Source: Oryzias latipes
Taxonomy: Eukaryota; Chordata; Actinopteri; Beloniformes; Adrianichthyidae
Direction: 5' to 3'
Assembly: GCF_002234675.1 (NCBI RefSeq)
Contig: NC_019866.2
Span: 25,754,531-25,818,530, forward strand
Length of the DNA: 64,000 nt
The notes beneath the pieces are model-generated. The model ran no database searches and was not told the DNA's origin. It was given only the letters and a program-made list of their open reading frames with translations. Every line of letters begins with the position of its first letter. The first letter of the stretch is position 1. Shown in pieces: positions 22,801-33,700 of this stretch. A program made the translations under genes and the position numbers.

Positions 22801-23269
22801 CTTCTGGCCCCTCCCTCTGGCCCCTCCCTCTCCATGTGTTCTTGTCTCCTCTGCAGTCTCTCAAAGTGCTGCGGACCTCCGAGTTCCTGCCATACGTCGT
22901 GTTCCTTCAAGCTCCAGATTTTGAGGTGCTGAAGGCCATGAACTGTTCAGCCGTGGAGGCAGGAGTGGATACCAAGACTCTGACGGTGCAGAGCTCTCAC
23001 ACACATGATCACCAGTTACCATGGCAGCCCCCTGGAGCTGAGCGCCATGCTTTGGTTGGGGTCTGAATGCAGTCCGGTGTTTGGTGTTGCAGGACGAGGA
23101 GCTGCAGAGGACGTGTGACGACAGCACCAAAATCCAGGCGGCCTATGGTCACTACTTCGACCTCAGCATCGTCAACGAGAACCTCGATGAAACGTACCGC
23201 AATGTAAAAGCTGCTCTGCAGACCGTTTCCAAAAACCCCCAGTGGGTCCCGGTGACGTGGGTGTTCTGA
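7858..23269 (+). CDS. mpp2: MAGUK p55 subfamily member 2 (scaffold protein)
   Basis: This membrane-associated guanylate kinase scaffold tethers channels and adhesion proteins at cell junctions and synapses. Coding exons: 7858-7888, 18234-18334, 18617-18772, 18887-19057, 19133-19240, 19642-19761, 19843-19974, 20064-20166, 20778-20846, 21432-21593, 22199-22401, 22857-22985, 23093-23269. Together they give 1662 nt (553 aa) with every phase consistent, close to the usual p55 length. Domain order is L27 (about 20-100), PDZ (138-218), SH3 (230-296), a basic hook (KKKKKMM) and guanylate kinase-like (351-540), ending in the family signature [10 protein letters not shown]. The start is MPVAS, as in mammalian MPP2 (MPVAA); the PDZ and SH3 text is close to both MPP2 and MPP6. 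The first coding intron is 10.3 kb and full of transposons. Which fish MPP2/MPP6 paralogue this is remains open. Confidence 0.88.
8263..8358. mobile_element. Tiny palindromic MITE-like repeat
   Basis: It is bounded by perfect 15-bp inverted repeats, GGGTGTATTCAGACT and AGTCTGAATACACCC, 96 bp in all. No clear target duplication is seen, so it may instead be part of a larger element that also contributes the similar CAGTCTGAATAC text near 16340. Confidence 0.4.
8676..9203 (+). repeat. Left terminal inverted repeat of the integrase-type transposon
   Basis: It matches 14193-14720 in reverse complement, including recurring short words such as TCACAAATGCACA and TTTCACAAACACACA, and GGCGGGTTCGCTTTTAGCCA near the inner edge. 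The repeated T/C-ACAAA-GCACA words give the repeat an internal subterminal repetition that could be transposase-binding sites (inference). Confidence 0.8.
9271..13480 (+). pseudogene. Integrase-core transposase gene, interrupted and frameshifted
   Basis: Exon-like pieces in order: 9271-9309 ([13 protein letters not shown], donor GTAAGT); 10306-10388 ([19 protein letters not shown]); about 10675-10765 ([25 protein letters not shown]); 11116-11165 ([16 protein letters not shown], holding a catalytic Asp); 12430-12683 ([17 protein letters not shown], then after a frameshift [18 protein letters not shown]); 13114-13480 ([25 protein letters not shown]). The order and wording match a family of fish and invertebrate proteins with an integrase catalytic core. 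The first catalytic Asp block and the RIERLWRD block with the Glu are missing or unrecognisable. A stop occurs near 12495 and a frameshift near 12600. It is a dead transposase and not a host gene. Confidence 0.72.
11261..11840 (+). mobile_element. hAT element fragment nested in the integrase-type transposon
   Basis: It begins CAGGGCTCCAGACTGCGTCC followed by a small palindrome (TTGGTCGCATTTTGCGACCAA), a start typical of a fish hAT family. An ATG at 11710 opens [20 protein letters not shown], the N-terminus typical of hAT (DUF4371-type) transposases, and runs to a stop at 11836-11838 (42 aa). No right terminus or 8-bp target duplication could be fixed, so the 3' limit is approximate. Confidence 0.5.
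14193..14720 (-). repeat. Right terminal inverted repeat of the integrase-type transposon
   Basis: This is the reverse complement of 8676-9203 with scattered substitutions, ending AACTCCATA directly before the CTGGGG target duplication. Similarity fades inward of about 14193. Confidence 0.8.
14878..15204 (+). pseudogene. Myb/SANT-like DNA-binding domain fragment of the Harbinger-like element
   Basis: The reading frame (108 aa) contains [35 protein letters not shown] and SSEIVERG. This is the trihelix/MADF-like Myb/SANT module that Harbinger elements encode beside their transposase. After residue 55 the text loses similarity (a truncation or deletion). It lies inside 8542-15699 and is best read as element debris, not a host gene. 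Confidence 0.6.
15703..16766. other. mpp2 intron stretch without recognised gene
   Basis: Mixed-composition intron sequence. Text near 16340-16440 (CAGTCTGAATACAGACC, then CACTCTGAACACATCC) resembles ends of fish DNA transposons, but no paired terminus or duplication was found. Short open frames show no domain. Confidence 0.35.
16767..17925 (+). mobile_element. Tc1-like transposon, decayed
   Basis: Terminal inverted repeats CACTATCCCCAAAAGTATTG and its complement, ending ATAGTG at 17925, are flanked by TA dinucleotides (16765-16766 and 17926-17927), the Tc1/mariner insertion target. Broken transposase text lies in several frames: [50 protein letters not shown] and a [17 protein letters not shown] end. 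Multiple frameshifts make it inactive. Confidence 0.85.
18234..18772 (+). CDS. mpp2: mpp2 exons encoding the L27 region
   Basis: Exon 18234-18334 encodes QVLDAMSD and [15 protein letters not shown], matching the first L27 segment (DLIFLRGIMESP in mammals). Exon 18617-18772 encodes [18 protein letters not shown] and [14 protein letters not shown], the second L27. L27 domains pair with LIN7 or DLG-type partners. Between them the fish text is proline-rich ([15 protein letters not shown]) where mammals have a helix (RSLAKAHERLEETKLEAV). A missed microexon in 18335-18616 is possible, but I found no convincing one. Confidence 0.75.
18887..19761 (+). CDS. mpp2: mpp2 exons encoding the PDZ domain
   Basis: Three phase-0 exons (18887-19057, 19133-19240, 19642-19761) encode [12 protein letters not shown], a serine/proline linker, then the PDZ domain: [16 protein letters not shown], carboxylate-binding loop [36 protein letters not shown] and VVLKILPSY. 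The GEHLGVTF text marks the peptide-binding groove. Confidence 0.88.
19843..20166 (+). CDS. mpp2: mpp2 exons encoding the SH3 domain
   Basis: Exons 19843-19974 and 20064-20166 encode [34 protein letters not shown], the NWWQ motif, and [19 protein letters not shown]. This is a MAGUK-type SH3, in which the binding groove is used mainly for packing against the GK domain. The frame stays open past the donor at 20167 to a stop at 20286-20288 (see findings). Confidence 0.88.
20778..23269 (+). CDS. mpp2: mpp2 exons encoding the hook and guanylate kinase-like domain
   Basis: Exon 20778-20846 has a GTTAAG acceptor and encodes GNLCHGLG, the protein-4.1-binding basic hook [14 protein letters not shown]. 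Exons 21432-21593, 22199-22401, 22857-22985 and 23093-23269 encode the GK-like domain: [18 protein letters not shown] (degenerate P-loop, hence no expected kinase activity), [10 protein letters not shown] spanning a splice junction, [55 protein letters not shown] and [14 protein letters not shown]. The stop is TGA at 23267-23269. Confidence 0.9.
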
Positions 23270-24473
23270 AAACCTGCCGTGGGAGGGGGGGAGCACAACG
23301 CTCAGAGGTAAAAACCTCAGTCGTGAAGGAGGTTTAGTGTAGTTTACCCAGAAATCTAGCTCCCACAAAAAGCTTCATAGTTGTCAGGAGAACGTGCAGC
23401 CTAGAGAAGGAAGCCGACACGAGGACTCGTGGAGATCCGGTGGCTCATCTCCAGTCCAAAAACCCGCCACATCGGAAAGGTTTTCTGAATGCAGTTCCAC
23501 TGCAGGTGAGGCAGATTGAACATGGACTTCATCAGCAGGAGCGTAGAACCGGTCAAAGGCCTCAGTCTGGAGCAGAACCGTCATTGGTTTTCGGGTCGTG
23601 GGCCAACAGATGACTCGGCCAGTGAGAGACAGCGTTCCCTCGTTCAACGCGGGGCTAATTCTAAAACTACCCCGCCATGGGGGAAAGTAGAGTAGGATTC
23701 CAGATGTTTTTAGGCTGTAAAACTCCTCACTGCACACTTTCGACACCTTTGTCAGACGGAACCTTTTCCCGTGTTTCTGTCCTAAACTCTCAAAGTTCAA
23801 ACCGTCATAGAGAAATTCTGATCATGACTGAGGATGTGTGTAGATTTGTCCAACGACTCTGTACAGGAAACATGGCATGGAGGAGATTGATTGACAAGAT
23901 CAACAGCCAATCAGGATGCAGAACACACAAAAAAAGGATCCACAACTTTACTAATAAAAGTCCACAAAGAGCACGGAAGGCGAATGGCGTTATCGTGAGA
24001 GAAACATTCACAATATCGCTATTCATAGACATTTGGTTGTCTATCGTCAGAGAAACTTCATTCCGTTTGGGACCAGGACATCGCGTTCTGAAAGGATTCA
24101 AGGATTAGTTCATTAGTCATTTGTGACGGTGGTTTTTGTGTTTGTCCCATGTGATGTGAGGGAACGCTGTCAAAGAAAAGGGTTTATTTATAGTCTGATT
24201 GTTTTTACTTGAGTCCAAAGCCACAGTATTGAAAGCTTGGGGCTTCATTGAAGATGACTAACACGTCCCTGTCTCCTTCAGCTTCAAAATCAACCTTGTT
24301 TAGCTGAAAATGGTGTCTTCTCTGCAGGATGACGCAGCGTTAGCTTCCTCACATGGGGTTGGTGTTGAAAAATGACCACAGCATCGCCCATTTGTTCCAT
24401 CATATCTAGAGTTCAGGTGATGAAACGTTCATCCCATCTTAGTTCAGAGCATTTCTACAAACATCGTCTCTAA
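23270..24473. other. mpp2 3' UTR and intergenic stretch
   Basis: This follows the mpp2 stop. No strong AATAAA was found within the first 600 bases; TTATTTATA-like text occurs near 24184. Open frames on both strands up to about 140 codons show no family signature and overlap each other, so I call no gene. Confidence 0.4.
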
Positions 24474-24807
24474 CCAGTGGTTCTCTGAGTTCCTGTTGTC
24501 TTTCTATCAGCTGGAATCATCTGACCTCTGGCATCAGCTAGACATTTCCGTCCACAGACCTGCCGCTCACTGGATATTTTCTCTTTAAGACCATTCCCTG
24601 TAAACCCTAGAGGTGGTTGTGGGTGAAATTCCCAGTAGATCAGCGGTTTCTGAAGTCCTCAGACCAGCCCGTCTGCTTCAGAGTCCCTTCAATCCCCTTC
24701 CTGGTTCTGATGCTGGTTTCACCTGCAGCAGATGGTCCGGACCACTGAGTGTCTGCCGTGTGATTGGCTGTTAGTCATTGTGTCAACGAGCAGATGGACA
24801 GGTGTGT
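24474..24807 (-). mobile_element. Tc1-like fragment, antisense
   Basis: The reverse complement matches the left half of the Tc1-like copy at 37415-38575: CACACCTGTCCATCTGCTCG, CCAATCACAC, CTGCTGATCTACTGGGA-like, TCACCCACAACCA and CAGCAGGTCTGTGG-like text. Only a 5' portion is present. Confidence 0.65.
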
Positions 24808-25689
24808 GTAAGTGACTGCAGGTGGAGCAGCATAAGGTGGTGGGTATGACAGGTGAATGCAAACGCTCCCTGCAGAGTTAGAATCCCTCATACTATCAAA
24901 TCTGCTAGCATGTGAGCGCACTGGAACCCCAGTTCTGTTGGATTCTGGCGGCTGTTGACGGACGCAGCCTCAGATTCTAGGCTGGATTAGAGATTTAGGG
25001 GTTAGTGGGTTTCTGATGAGCAAGCATTGGCGTTTCCTCATCTGACTGCATATCTGTGACAGAGCTGGAAGTGTCGGCACGGCCTCGTCTTACATTCTGC
25101 TTTTACGTGTCTGTGTGCCAAAAACAAACCTTCTGCGGCAGCGTCCCTGTCCTCTGGATAAACAAAAAGCTGACAGCAGTACACTGATATTTTTAGTCTG
25201 CTCCTCCTTTTTCTAACAATAGTTTTATAATGAGAAGTTGGTCTTGAGGCTGTGGTGTTACTGTCGTGGCTGCAGTGACAGGAAGTCTGGAACAACCAGA
25301 ACAGGAAAACAGACAAACCTTTTCTACTTTGCCTCGGGATAAGAGAAGTGAAGTACAGGATTTTTGGGGGGTTTCTGTCCGTTGCATTTACAAAGCTTCT
25401 GAGCATGTTCTGTCATTTTTAAGACCAAGTTTGGATTCCACTGGAAGAAAAACTGGAGGAGAGTCAATACTAGAGGTAATGAAGTGGAGCTAAAGATGTC
25501 TGCTGCCTCTGCAAAAATATACACAACATGAAGTTTTCATATGATGGTCAATAAAAACGATTCTTTTATGTTCAGCCTGAATTTGCCTGTGATTGTGCCA
25601 ATAATGACGTTCCTCTATTTTGAATAAACTATTGATGTGATGGTTGGAAGTGTTTTCTTGTGTGGTTTTTCCGTTTTTCTTTGGAGATG

Positions 25690-25830
25690 TTTATATCAGC
25701 TGGAACCAGTCTGGTCGTTGTCTGACCTCTGGCATCAACTACACATTTCCGTCCACAGACCTGCTGCTCTCTGGATATTTGCTGTTTCCTTTCACTGTCC
25801 ATCAACAGCCCCAAAGTAGAGTTTCCACCA
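25690..25830 (-). mobile_element. Short Tc1-like fragment, antisense
   Basis: The reverse complement carries AAATATCCAGAGAGCAGCAG, GTCTGTGGACGGAAATGT and GATGCCAGAGGTCAGAC, matching the same part of the Tc1 family seen at 24474-24807 and 37415-38575. Confidence 0.55.
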
Positions 25831-26129
25831 TTGACTCCCATCATAAATGACTTTCCTAGTTTTGATCAGCTACAGTTCAGAAACGAATGCAAATATCAAA
25901 AAGTTCATCAGAAACTCCAGAGTCTCATTTCTGAACTACATTTGTGTCTCTAGTCCAAAAAATAGAAGTAAAAGATTAAGAGGGAAGTTAGATGTAAACT
26001 AGAAAGACTAGAAGGAAGAGACTTGTAAACAAAGACTGGATGTTGTGAACCGTCTTTGTTTAATCTCACAGATTATCACCATATAAAGGATGTTGTACTG
26101 TAAGGACAGACCCAGGAGAGAACCCCCCC

Positions 26130-26620
26130 CCCCCCCCCCATGACAGACCACCACCATGACCAGAACCTCTGACCTCTGACCTGGTTCAGCAAACGCCACA
26201 CAGCTGCAGGCCCGTTTACCAGATGGGAGGGGTACTGGGGGCTCCAGAGGAACCATTCAGAACCGACTCCACCGCTTTGACTGGACTGACAGACGACCGC
26301 TGCAGGTGACTCCACCCACACCAAGACACCGCCGTCTGCAGTACAGACCATGTGACCTGGACCATGCAGCAACGGTCTACCGTCCTGTTCACGGATGATG
26401 AGGGTCACCTCACACACATGATGGTCGGCGTAGACCATCATTTCACGGAACCGCATGTAGAACTTGTGGAAGAGTGGACCGCCTCAGAACATCATGAGGT
26501 TAGTGAGGAGCAGGAGACGCCGAGGTCCAGCTGTCACTGCAGCCAATGGAGGACAAACTGCTGACACGGTCCATGTTTGGGGTTTGGGGGGACCTTTAGT
26601 ATAAAGCACTGGTCATAATA
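26130..26620 (+). pseudogene. Remnant of another Tc1-like transposase
   Basis: The frame includes TWTMQQRSTVLFTDDEGHL and HHFTEPHVELVEEWT-like text, resembling the first catalytic block of a Tc1 family (W-x-x-VLFTDESRF). It is preceded by a C homopolymer at about 26127-26139. It is heavily decayed and no termini were identified. Confidence 0.45.
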
Positions 26621-26960
26621 AGAATAAATTAAATATCTGATCCTGATCAGGACATAACATCCAATTCCAACTGATTCTGCAACTACGTGATTGGACCCAA
26701 GTTCTGATCATGTGATCGGATCAGGACATCCCCAGTACCCAGGCAGTTGTAGTCTGGTGTTTGATATTGAACATGAGGGAGCAAGACAACAATGTAAGAG
26801 TGTGCAACAGTGAACCCAGTGAGTGTAATGAAAGTTTATCATAGAAATGTCAAGACGAGCAGCACCGCTTTTGGACAAGTTGATACTAAATGTGAATCTT
26901 GACTTTTGCTTTGTGGCTCTCAGACTAGAATATTCATTTAATTACTAATTCAGTGAGGTG

Positions 26961-27050
26961 GGGACAGTCCCATGGCGGGACAGTCCCATGGCGGGACAGT
27001 CCCATGGCGGACAGTCCCATGGCGGACAGTCCCATGGTGGGACAGCCTCA
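26961..27050. repeat. Short 16/17-bp tandem repeat (GGGACAGTCCCATGGC)
   Basis: Five consecutive units of GACAGTCCCATGGCGG with one- or two-base length changes. Each unit contains the inverted pair GGGAC/GTCCC and an NcoI-like CCATGG palindrome. The repeat lies about 500 bp upstream of retsat. Confidence 0.85.
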
Positions 27051-27542
27051 TGCTCCATGAAGCAGAAACGCGAGTCAGTCCGTGTTGAGTTTTGGATAGG
27101 CCTTCATGTTCTTGACATGTTCTGTGTGTTCTCCATGATGTTTGTTCTCAGATGTCTGTCAGGACGTCAGCAGCAGGACAGTCAAATGATGACCCTCAGG
27201 GAGCGAGGGGCGGCTAGAATTTACAACCCCCCCCCTCCTCTAAATCAGTGGTCAGATGATCAACAGACAGCTTTTTTCTTCATGGTCTCATGTTCTTGCT
27301 GTGGAGAATCTGCCAACCCACCCTGATAAATGTGCTGTAAGACGCCTCTGTGTGAGATGTCATGTTGAATTATTTTGGAATGATCTTTTTTTCTCCTCCC
27401 CCCCTCAGTTTAGTCCGTGGAGCTTTTCTGTCTTTACTGAGCGACTTCCTGTCCTGCCCCATCAGTCTTCTCAGTATCTTTGTCCTCTGCATCTGCTGAG
27501 CTCCTCTTCATCATCTTCCTCGCTGCTCCGTACTTCTCTGCC

Positions 27543-27708
27543 ATGTGGTTCCTGCTGTTTGCTGTGTGCAGCTGTGTTCTGCTCTTCCTGCTCTTCATCT
27601 TCCTCCTGACCACTGGAAAGCGCCACAAAGTCTTCAGTGAGAAGTGTCTGAGGCCCCCCGAACCCCTGGTCCTCGACATCAGAGAGAGGGACGCCCGGCT
27701 GAAGAAGG
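27543..27708 (+). CDS. retsat: retsat exon 1: start codon and membrane anchor
   Basis: ATG at 27543 opens [20 protein letters not shown], a single hydrophobic segment like the signal anchor of mammalian RETSAT (also starting MW), followed by [20 protein letters not shown]. The donor is GTAAAG after a single G, which joins GC at 29232 to make glycine. An upstream in-frame MSSASAELLF extension is possible, but the MW start fits the family. Confidence 0.85.
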
Positions 27709-30700
27709 GTAAAGAAAGGCAAAGTGTTTTGATGTTCAGTGTGTGTCAGGGATGGGCATCATACGTGATCACACCATCCGTGTTACGGAATAAGCTGTTG
27801 CACGGACACGTCTGTGGGTGAGGAGGAGGAGGAGGTGGAGTGTTTCTTCCAGCAGTCACAGCTCCAGGATAAAAATGAGACGCTGCAGGAAAAATGGATT
27901 CTGTCAAATATTTTATATTTTTTGGCAAAACTGGAATCCATTTTAAAAGCTGCCAAAAATGTTTTTAGTTAATTATTTAGTTGAGAGTTTTACTTTGAGC
28001 TCCACCCCCTCCAGGCCTCTTTCAGCAGTTCTGCACCAAAGCACAGCCAGATGTTGTGAGAATCATCTCACTCTTTGTTGTTGCAGAGCTCAGCGACAAA
28101 CACAACTCATTTCCCTAAATATACATTTCTGTTCTGGAAATCCTTCCATGTTTCTGTAAACTGTAAGCTAGTGGGAGACAGTGTAATCAAAGGGATGATG
28201 GGAAATGGGGTCAGGCTTACTCCCCCCACAACTCAGAGGTGAATGACCTCCTGCTGCTCTGCAGAAACTAGAAAAAACACAGGTTTTAGATTTTGTCACC
28301 ATCATGAAGAGCGCCGGGAACACTTTGGAGACGGATCACGAGGCTCTAAGACAGCGTCGCAAATGAGGAGCTCTTTATTTTTAGACTTTCATCCGACATA
28401 ATGCGTAGCTTTTATACTTAAAAATATGTTGTCGTAGAAACCAGACAACGTTGAGTGTTGAAAGAGATTTCACAGTTTTCCGGAGGCTTTACAGTAACAG
28501 TCATCGATGACTTTGTGTCCTACGGCGTTGACCCAACGGCCCCTCCCTTCATCTTCTGATCTGTTTTCAAAGCCTTCCCAGTCGTTTTCAGACATGATGA
28601 TGTCGTTTTAGCCCAAATGTAAAATCCGGTGTGGTTTTCTGGAACATAGTTTCTGCAGAGCGGCAGGAGTAGAGTGGCGGAGGAGACGTGGGCGGGGCTG
28701 TTGGCGTGGAAAAAACCTGGAGTGGAGCACTGAGACTCAGCCCCGCCCACTTCAGTTTTTACGTCACATCTGAGATCTTTTTTTTCTTCTGCTGATTCAC
28801 AGTGATTTGAGTACAGAAACCCTCAGAAATGCCGTTTTATTCCTAATTTTCTTTATAAGTATGTCCTCCATTGTGAGAAAAATGCTACAGGAAGACGTTA
28901 AAAACACCATTTTCATTAGAGTGGGACTTGAAATAATGGGACAGGCTGGAGTGATGCTTTTGACACGTATGTCCTGATGCCCTCTTCCACACACGGGTTT
29001 GGACAAATGTAACTCTGTGATTGGAACAGACAAGGAATGCCCAGAAGTTTCTGGGCATTCAACTGCTCACATTCAGCTGGTGCTTTCAACAGAAAATGCA
29101 TTTATGAAGAGATGAAAATCAAAGGTTCTGTGGAGACCGGATCATGGAGCAAACGTCCACCCCTAACCCTCCAAAGACGTCCAAGCGTCTTCTCCCTGAC
29201 CAAAGCTCAGCACTCGCCTGTTTGTCTGCAGGCTTTCGCTTGGACAGGGTTCCCGTGGCGCTGGATGCGGTGGTCATTGGCAGTGGCATTGGAGGTTTGA
29301 CCACAGCGGCGCTTCTGTCTAAAGCTGGGAAAAGGGTTCTGGTTCTGGAGCAGCATGACACAGCAGGAGGCTGCACACACACTTTCCAGAAGAAAGGCTT
29401 TGAGTTTGATGTGGGTAAGTGTGGCTCAGAGGAAAACCATCAACCATCCAGCAGGAATCTCTGGGTGGCTCAGAGTTTCCAAACTACTGCGTTACTCATA
29501 GACTACACTATATCTCAAAGTGGTAGAATACCAGCCCAACAGCCCACTCGTGGATGGATGTAGAACAGTCATTATGTGAAGAGATTAAACTCAGATTTTC
29601 CATTTATTAGCAGTTCCGTTAAGCGTTATGTTTGCTCTAAATGTTTTCATATCACAGCATGGTGGCACTCCTTTAAACGACTAATTCTGACTCCCATTAA
29701 GAACAATCCTGACATCCTGATAGAGGAAAGATGGTGAAGTTCTCCAGCTGGCAGGCTGATTGTGCTGCACATACTAAACATGTACCGTGATTCATTCTCT
29801 CTTTTGAAAATGTGAAGAAAAAATACGGAACAAGTGCCAAGAACCTCTTTAAAGCTCTTTTTAGCACAAACGCCACACATCCATCACAGTGATGCACGCT
29901 TCCACACACGCAGAGCCCTTTGGAGGGGGCGTTTAGGGGATCGGGTGTCGCTGTTGGAGGACAGAGACCTCCGTTTTGCCCCCACTCCACCGATTTTAAC
30001 TTCCCCCCCTTAGCATATGAACACACACCAGGAGGATGGGGGTCATGTTGGACCCTGTCTCCCGCCACGACCAGGGTTGGATGGGCCGGCGACTGGATGT
30101 TCGGGGGGGGTCCTGTACTCCATATCTGGCAGCTCACTTTCTGTGTGGTGGGGGAGTCCATAATGGCCCCCGTTTATGGAACAGGAAAAGGCTCAAGACC
30201 CATTTTTTAACCTCTCTGTTCCCTTTGGCCCTCAGCTGGGGGTCTGTGGGGGCGTGACCTCCCCCTCTGTTCCAGTGGTGGGGGTCTAGTACGATTGTGG
30301 GCGGTTGGTCCTAGGTATCCGTCTGTTGCCGGGGGGGTTTGACCCCCCCCCCCCGGTAATGCTGTATTCACTCTTTTCTTTGGTCTTTGCTGCTCTTTTT
30401 TCTTTCTTTTTGCAAATGCATTACCGCCAGTGATGTTGTCTTTTTCTCCTGCTTAGTCTTGGAAAAAGAGAACTTCACCAAGATGCTGATCAATATATAA
30501 GATGATTGACAGCCCAAGGCTCTGGTGCAATATGCCATGATTGGGGGGGCCATTTCATTGTTTTTGCAGTTTGGAGGGAATGGTGTTAGATTATAAAGTT
30601 TTTGTTTTAAATAACAAATGTGTCAGGAAGGACATCTGACACCAAATATGCAAACCAGACCAATGAAATCCATAGCGGGTTGGTCGAGGCCCGGGTTAAA

Positions 30701-33700
30701 AACGACCACCATCTGTGGGGTTCACCGCCGGTGCCGGTGGAAATTTGCCTGCTGTTGGTCGAAGACGGAGAGGAGGAAGACGCGTGTGTAAGAGAGAGGA
30801 GGAAGGTTGTGAGAGTTGGCTTAGCTATGGAGGTTAGAGACTTTGAATGTTGGAACTATGACAGGAAAAGGTAGAGTTGGTTGACATGATGCAGAGGAGG
30901 AAGGTGGACCTACTGTGTCCAGGAGACCCGGTGGAACGGTAGCAAGGCTAGAAGCTCAGGAGCTGGGCTTAAGTTGTTCTAAGAAGGAAAAACTCTGGTT
31001 GGACCTTGATTCAGTGATGATGAGCATCACTAGAAGTGAGTCAGTTGTCATTGGTGCACATTCACATGTTTATCATTTCTAAAGAAGCAGAGGGGAAAAT
31101 GACTTACAGTTTACAGTATGAAGGGTTTAAGCTCAAAAGACCACATGGACGCTCTTCTAAGCCAACTTTATTACTTGCATAGAACATTTTGAAGTGACTG
31201 TTCACCAAACACTGGTTTTAGTAGTGATTGAGGAAAAGGCGTTCATTTTCTGTGGGTAAAAAATAAATTCAGCCAGCGATCGGACTATTCCTCAGGTCAG
31301 AGGGGGGAAACCATCATTAGATGGTTTCAGAACAATTATTTTCCAGCTAAAAGCTTGATCAAAACCATGAACACTCTGTTTTTTTGGATCTTCAGGTATC
31401 CATTACCTGGGCCAGCTCCATGAGAACAGTCTGCTGAAGGTTGCTTTGGACCAGATCACAGAGGGACAGCTACGCTTTGCAAAGCTGGAACAGCACTACG
31501 ACACGGTCCTCCTGGGTCAGCAGGACCGACGCAGGTCTCTGTGTTTGCAGACTTTGACCCCCCTCTGTCATTTTATCCTGTGCCATGGTCATTTTGTCCA
31601 ATCCCAGTAAAGTCCTGACAGACCTGTTTTCTACTGTCTTCTCTTTCTCAGGGAATACCACATCCACTCAGGGAAAACAGAGATGGCAGCGTGCCTCAAG
31701 AAGCAGTTCCCAGAAGAAGAGGAGGCCATTGATGAGTTCATGAGGCTGATGAAGGTAGAAAAGCTGCACTGATGGTTCACAATAATCCAGGGCTGAAAAA
31801 GAGCTGGAGAAACCTGAAATGAACTAAAAAGAAAAGAAAAAAAGGTTTTATTTCAAAGATTATGTACAATTATTCAAACAATCATTTAAAAGTGAAATGG
31901 ATAAATGAGGATGATAAAGAGAATAATAACTTAAAAGCTAAAACAAAGTGTTTGATTTCTGATGAAAGTAAACAAGATAAAACAGAAGCAGCTGCATCTT
32001 CAGCCGACCGTACCTGTGCGGTTCAAATGAAAGACCAAAACTTTTCCTAAACTAAAGCTGGAGAACTCAGAAGAGGAACTGAAACGTTTTAGGGTGGTCC
32101 TAATGGGGCAGAGACCCTTTTTGAATTATTTAAAATGAATCCATAATCATGAATTATTTATTTATTATTGTCATTAATGAGCAACCAAATAACATTTAGA
32201 GCATCAGCAATTATCCTAGCTGTTTCCAAGACAGGGAAAAACTCCCATTTACCAAATAAATACCCAATGAATAAATAACCCAAGTGCAAATTAAACACAC
32301 AAACACACAAACAAACAAACAAATAAATAAATAAATAAGGCTCCTTTACTCTTGTTGAAGGTGGAGCTTAGAACATTGGCCGTAACCTGAAAAAACCACG
32401 GCTTCCATCCAAACAGAGCTGCTTCTACAGTGTTGATCAGACCCTTCTCCATGCAGCAGCTGCTGTGTTGCTGCTTCAGGCCCATCAACACACCTGACAG
32501 AGGAAGCCAAACCCTTTTCACCAACCAGTGCTGTACTGAGCTGAAGTTTGATTCCAAAAACCTCCAGGATTTATGAAGCAAGAAGCTAAACTGCGTTTAT
32601 TTACACCATGTTGTTTGAGGAGAAGCCAAAACAGCCATAATGCATGAGGGCAGACACCAGAAAGTTTTGAGAAACACAGTTAACCTATGAAAGGAAAGTG
32701 TGTCCTCCAAAAGAAACTCGAATGTCCAACAATAGACAGGCCCGACATAAAATAAGACCGCTGACCCAGCCATGCTGTCAGCTCCCTGCCATGGCAGCTA
32801 ACCCAAATGTAACTCACACAAAAGACGGAAGAAAGCCTCAAAGTTCAGCTAACCAAGGCCAAGGCCCAGACTAGAACAACAAAAACCCAGCAGAGGACAA
32901 AGGAAGTGAGAAACCCCAATGCCAGAGAAGGCATGAACCAAAGCACCTAACAATAGGTCTACACCTGCCAGGTGAACAGTGGGACAGAGAGGGGAAGGGA
33001 AGGAACGCACCAGCAAGAGACAAGCATGTAAAGAGTTGAGAAAAGTGGACTGAAGCTTTGTTCTTGCTGCAGCTGGCCTCCCGGAGAACTCCTCTCATTG
33101 CTGTCTTGAAGATGATACCCTCCTGGCTGGTAAAGCTTCTGATCTGGACTGGTCTTTTGAACCGAATATCTTCAGTGTTCTGCCTTGCAACAACCAACCA
33201 TGCAGCCATGATGTCGCGCCTCACACAGAACAAGGACTTGCAGGCTTTGTCTGCCTACCTGTTTTATGGTCCTGAACATCTCATACACAGACGGATGAGG
33301 TGCGTACTGAGCATGCTCCTCACCGTCCCGTGTCACCTCTCTCCCTTGTAGGAGTCCCTCCCAAAGAGTCCAGCTTCCTCATCAATGCACTTCTTCTTCA
33401 TCACTACAAACGCGGCGCCTTCTATCCAGTGGGAGGGGCCAGTGAATTTGCTTTCCACATCATTCCTGTGATTCAGCAAGCAGGTGGAGAAGTTCTGGTC
33501 AGAGCAAAGGTGCAGAGCATCCTCATCAACAGTCAAGGGGAAGCCTGTGGTGAGTATTTCTCTGTCAAACACATTTGTCCACAAGATGGAAATTCATTAT
33601 GAAAAAGGAAGTCAAAATCTCCTCAACAAAATAATGAAAGCAGTTAGAAACACAGTGTTGTGGAAAGACATTAACATGTAGAAATGTTGGGTATCTGTTT

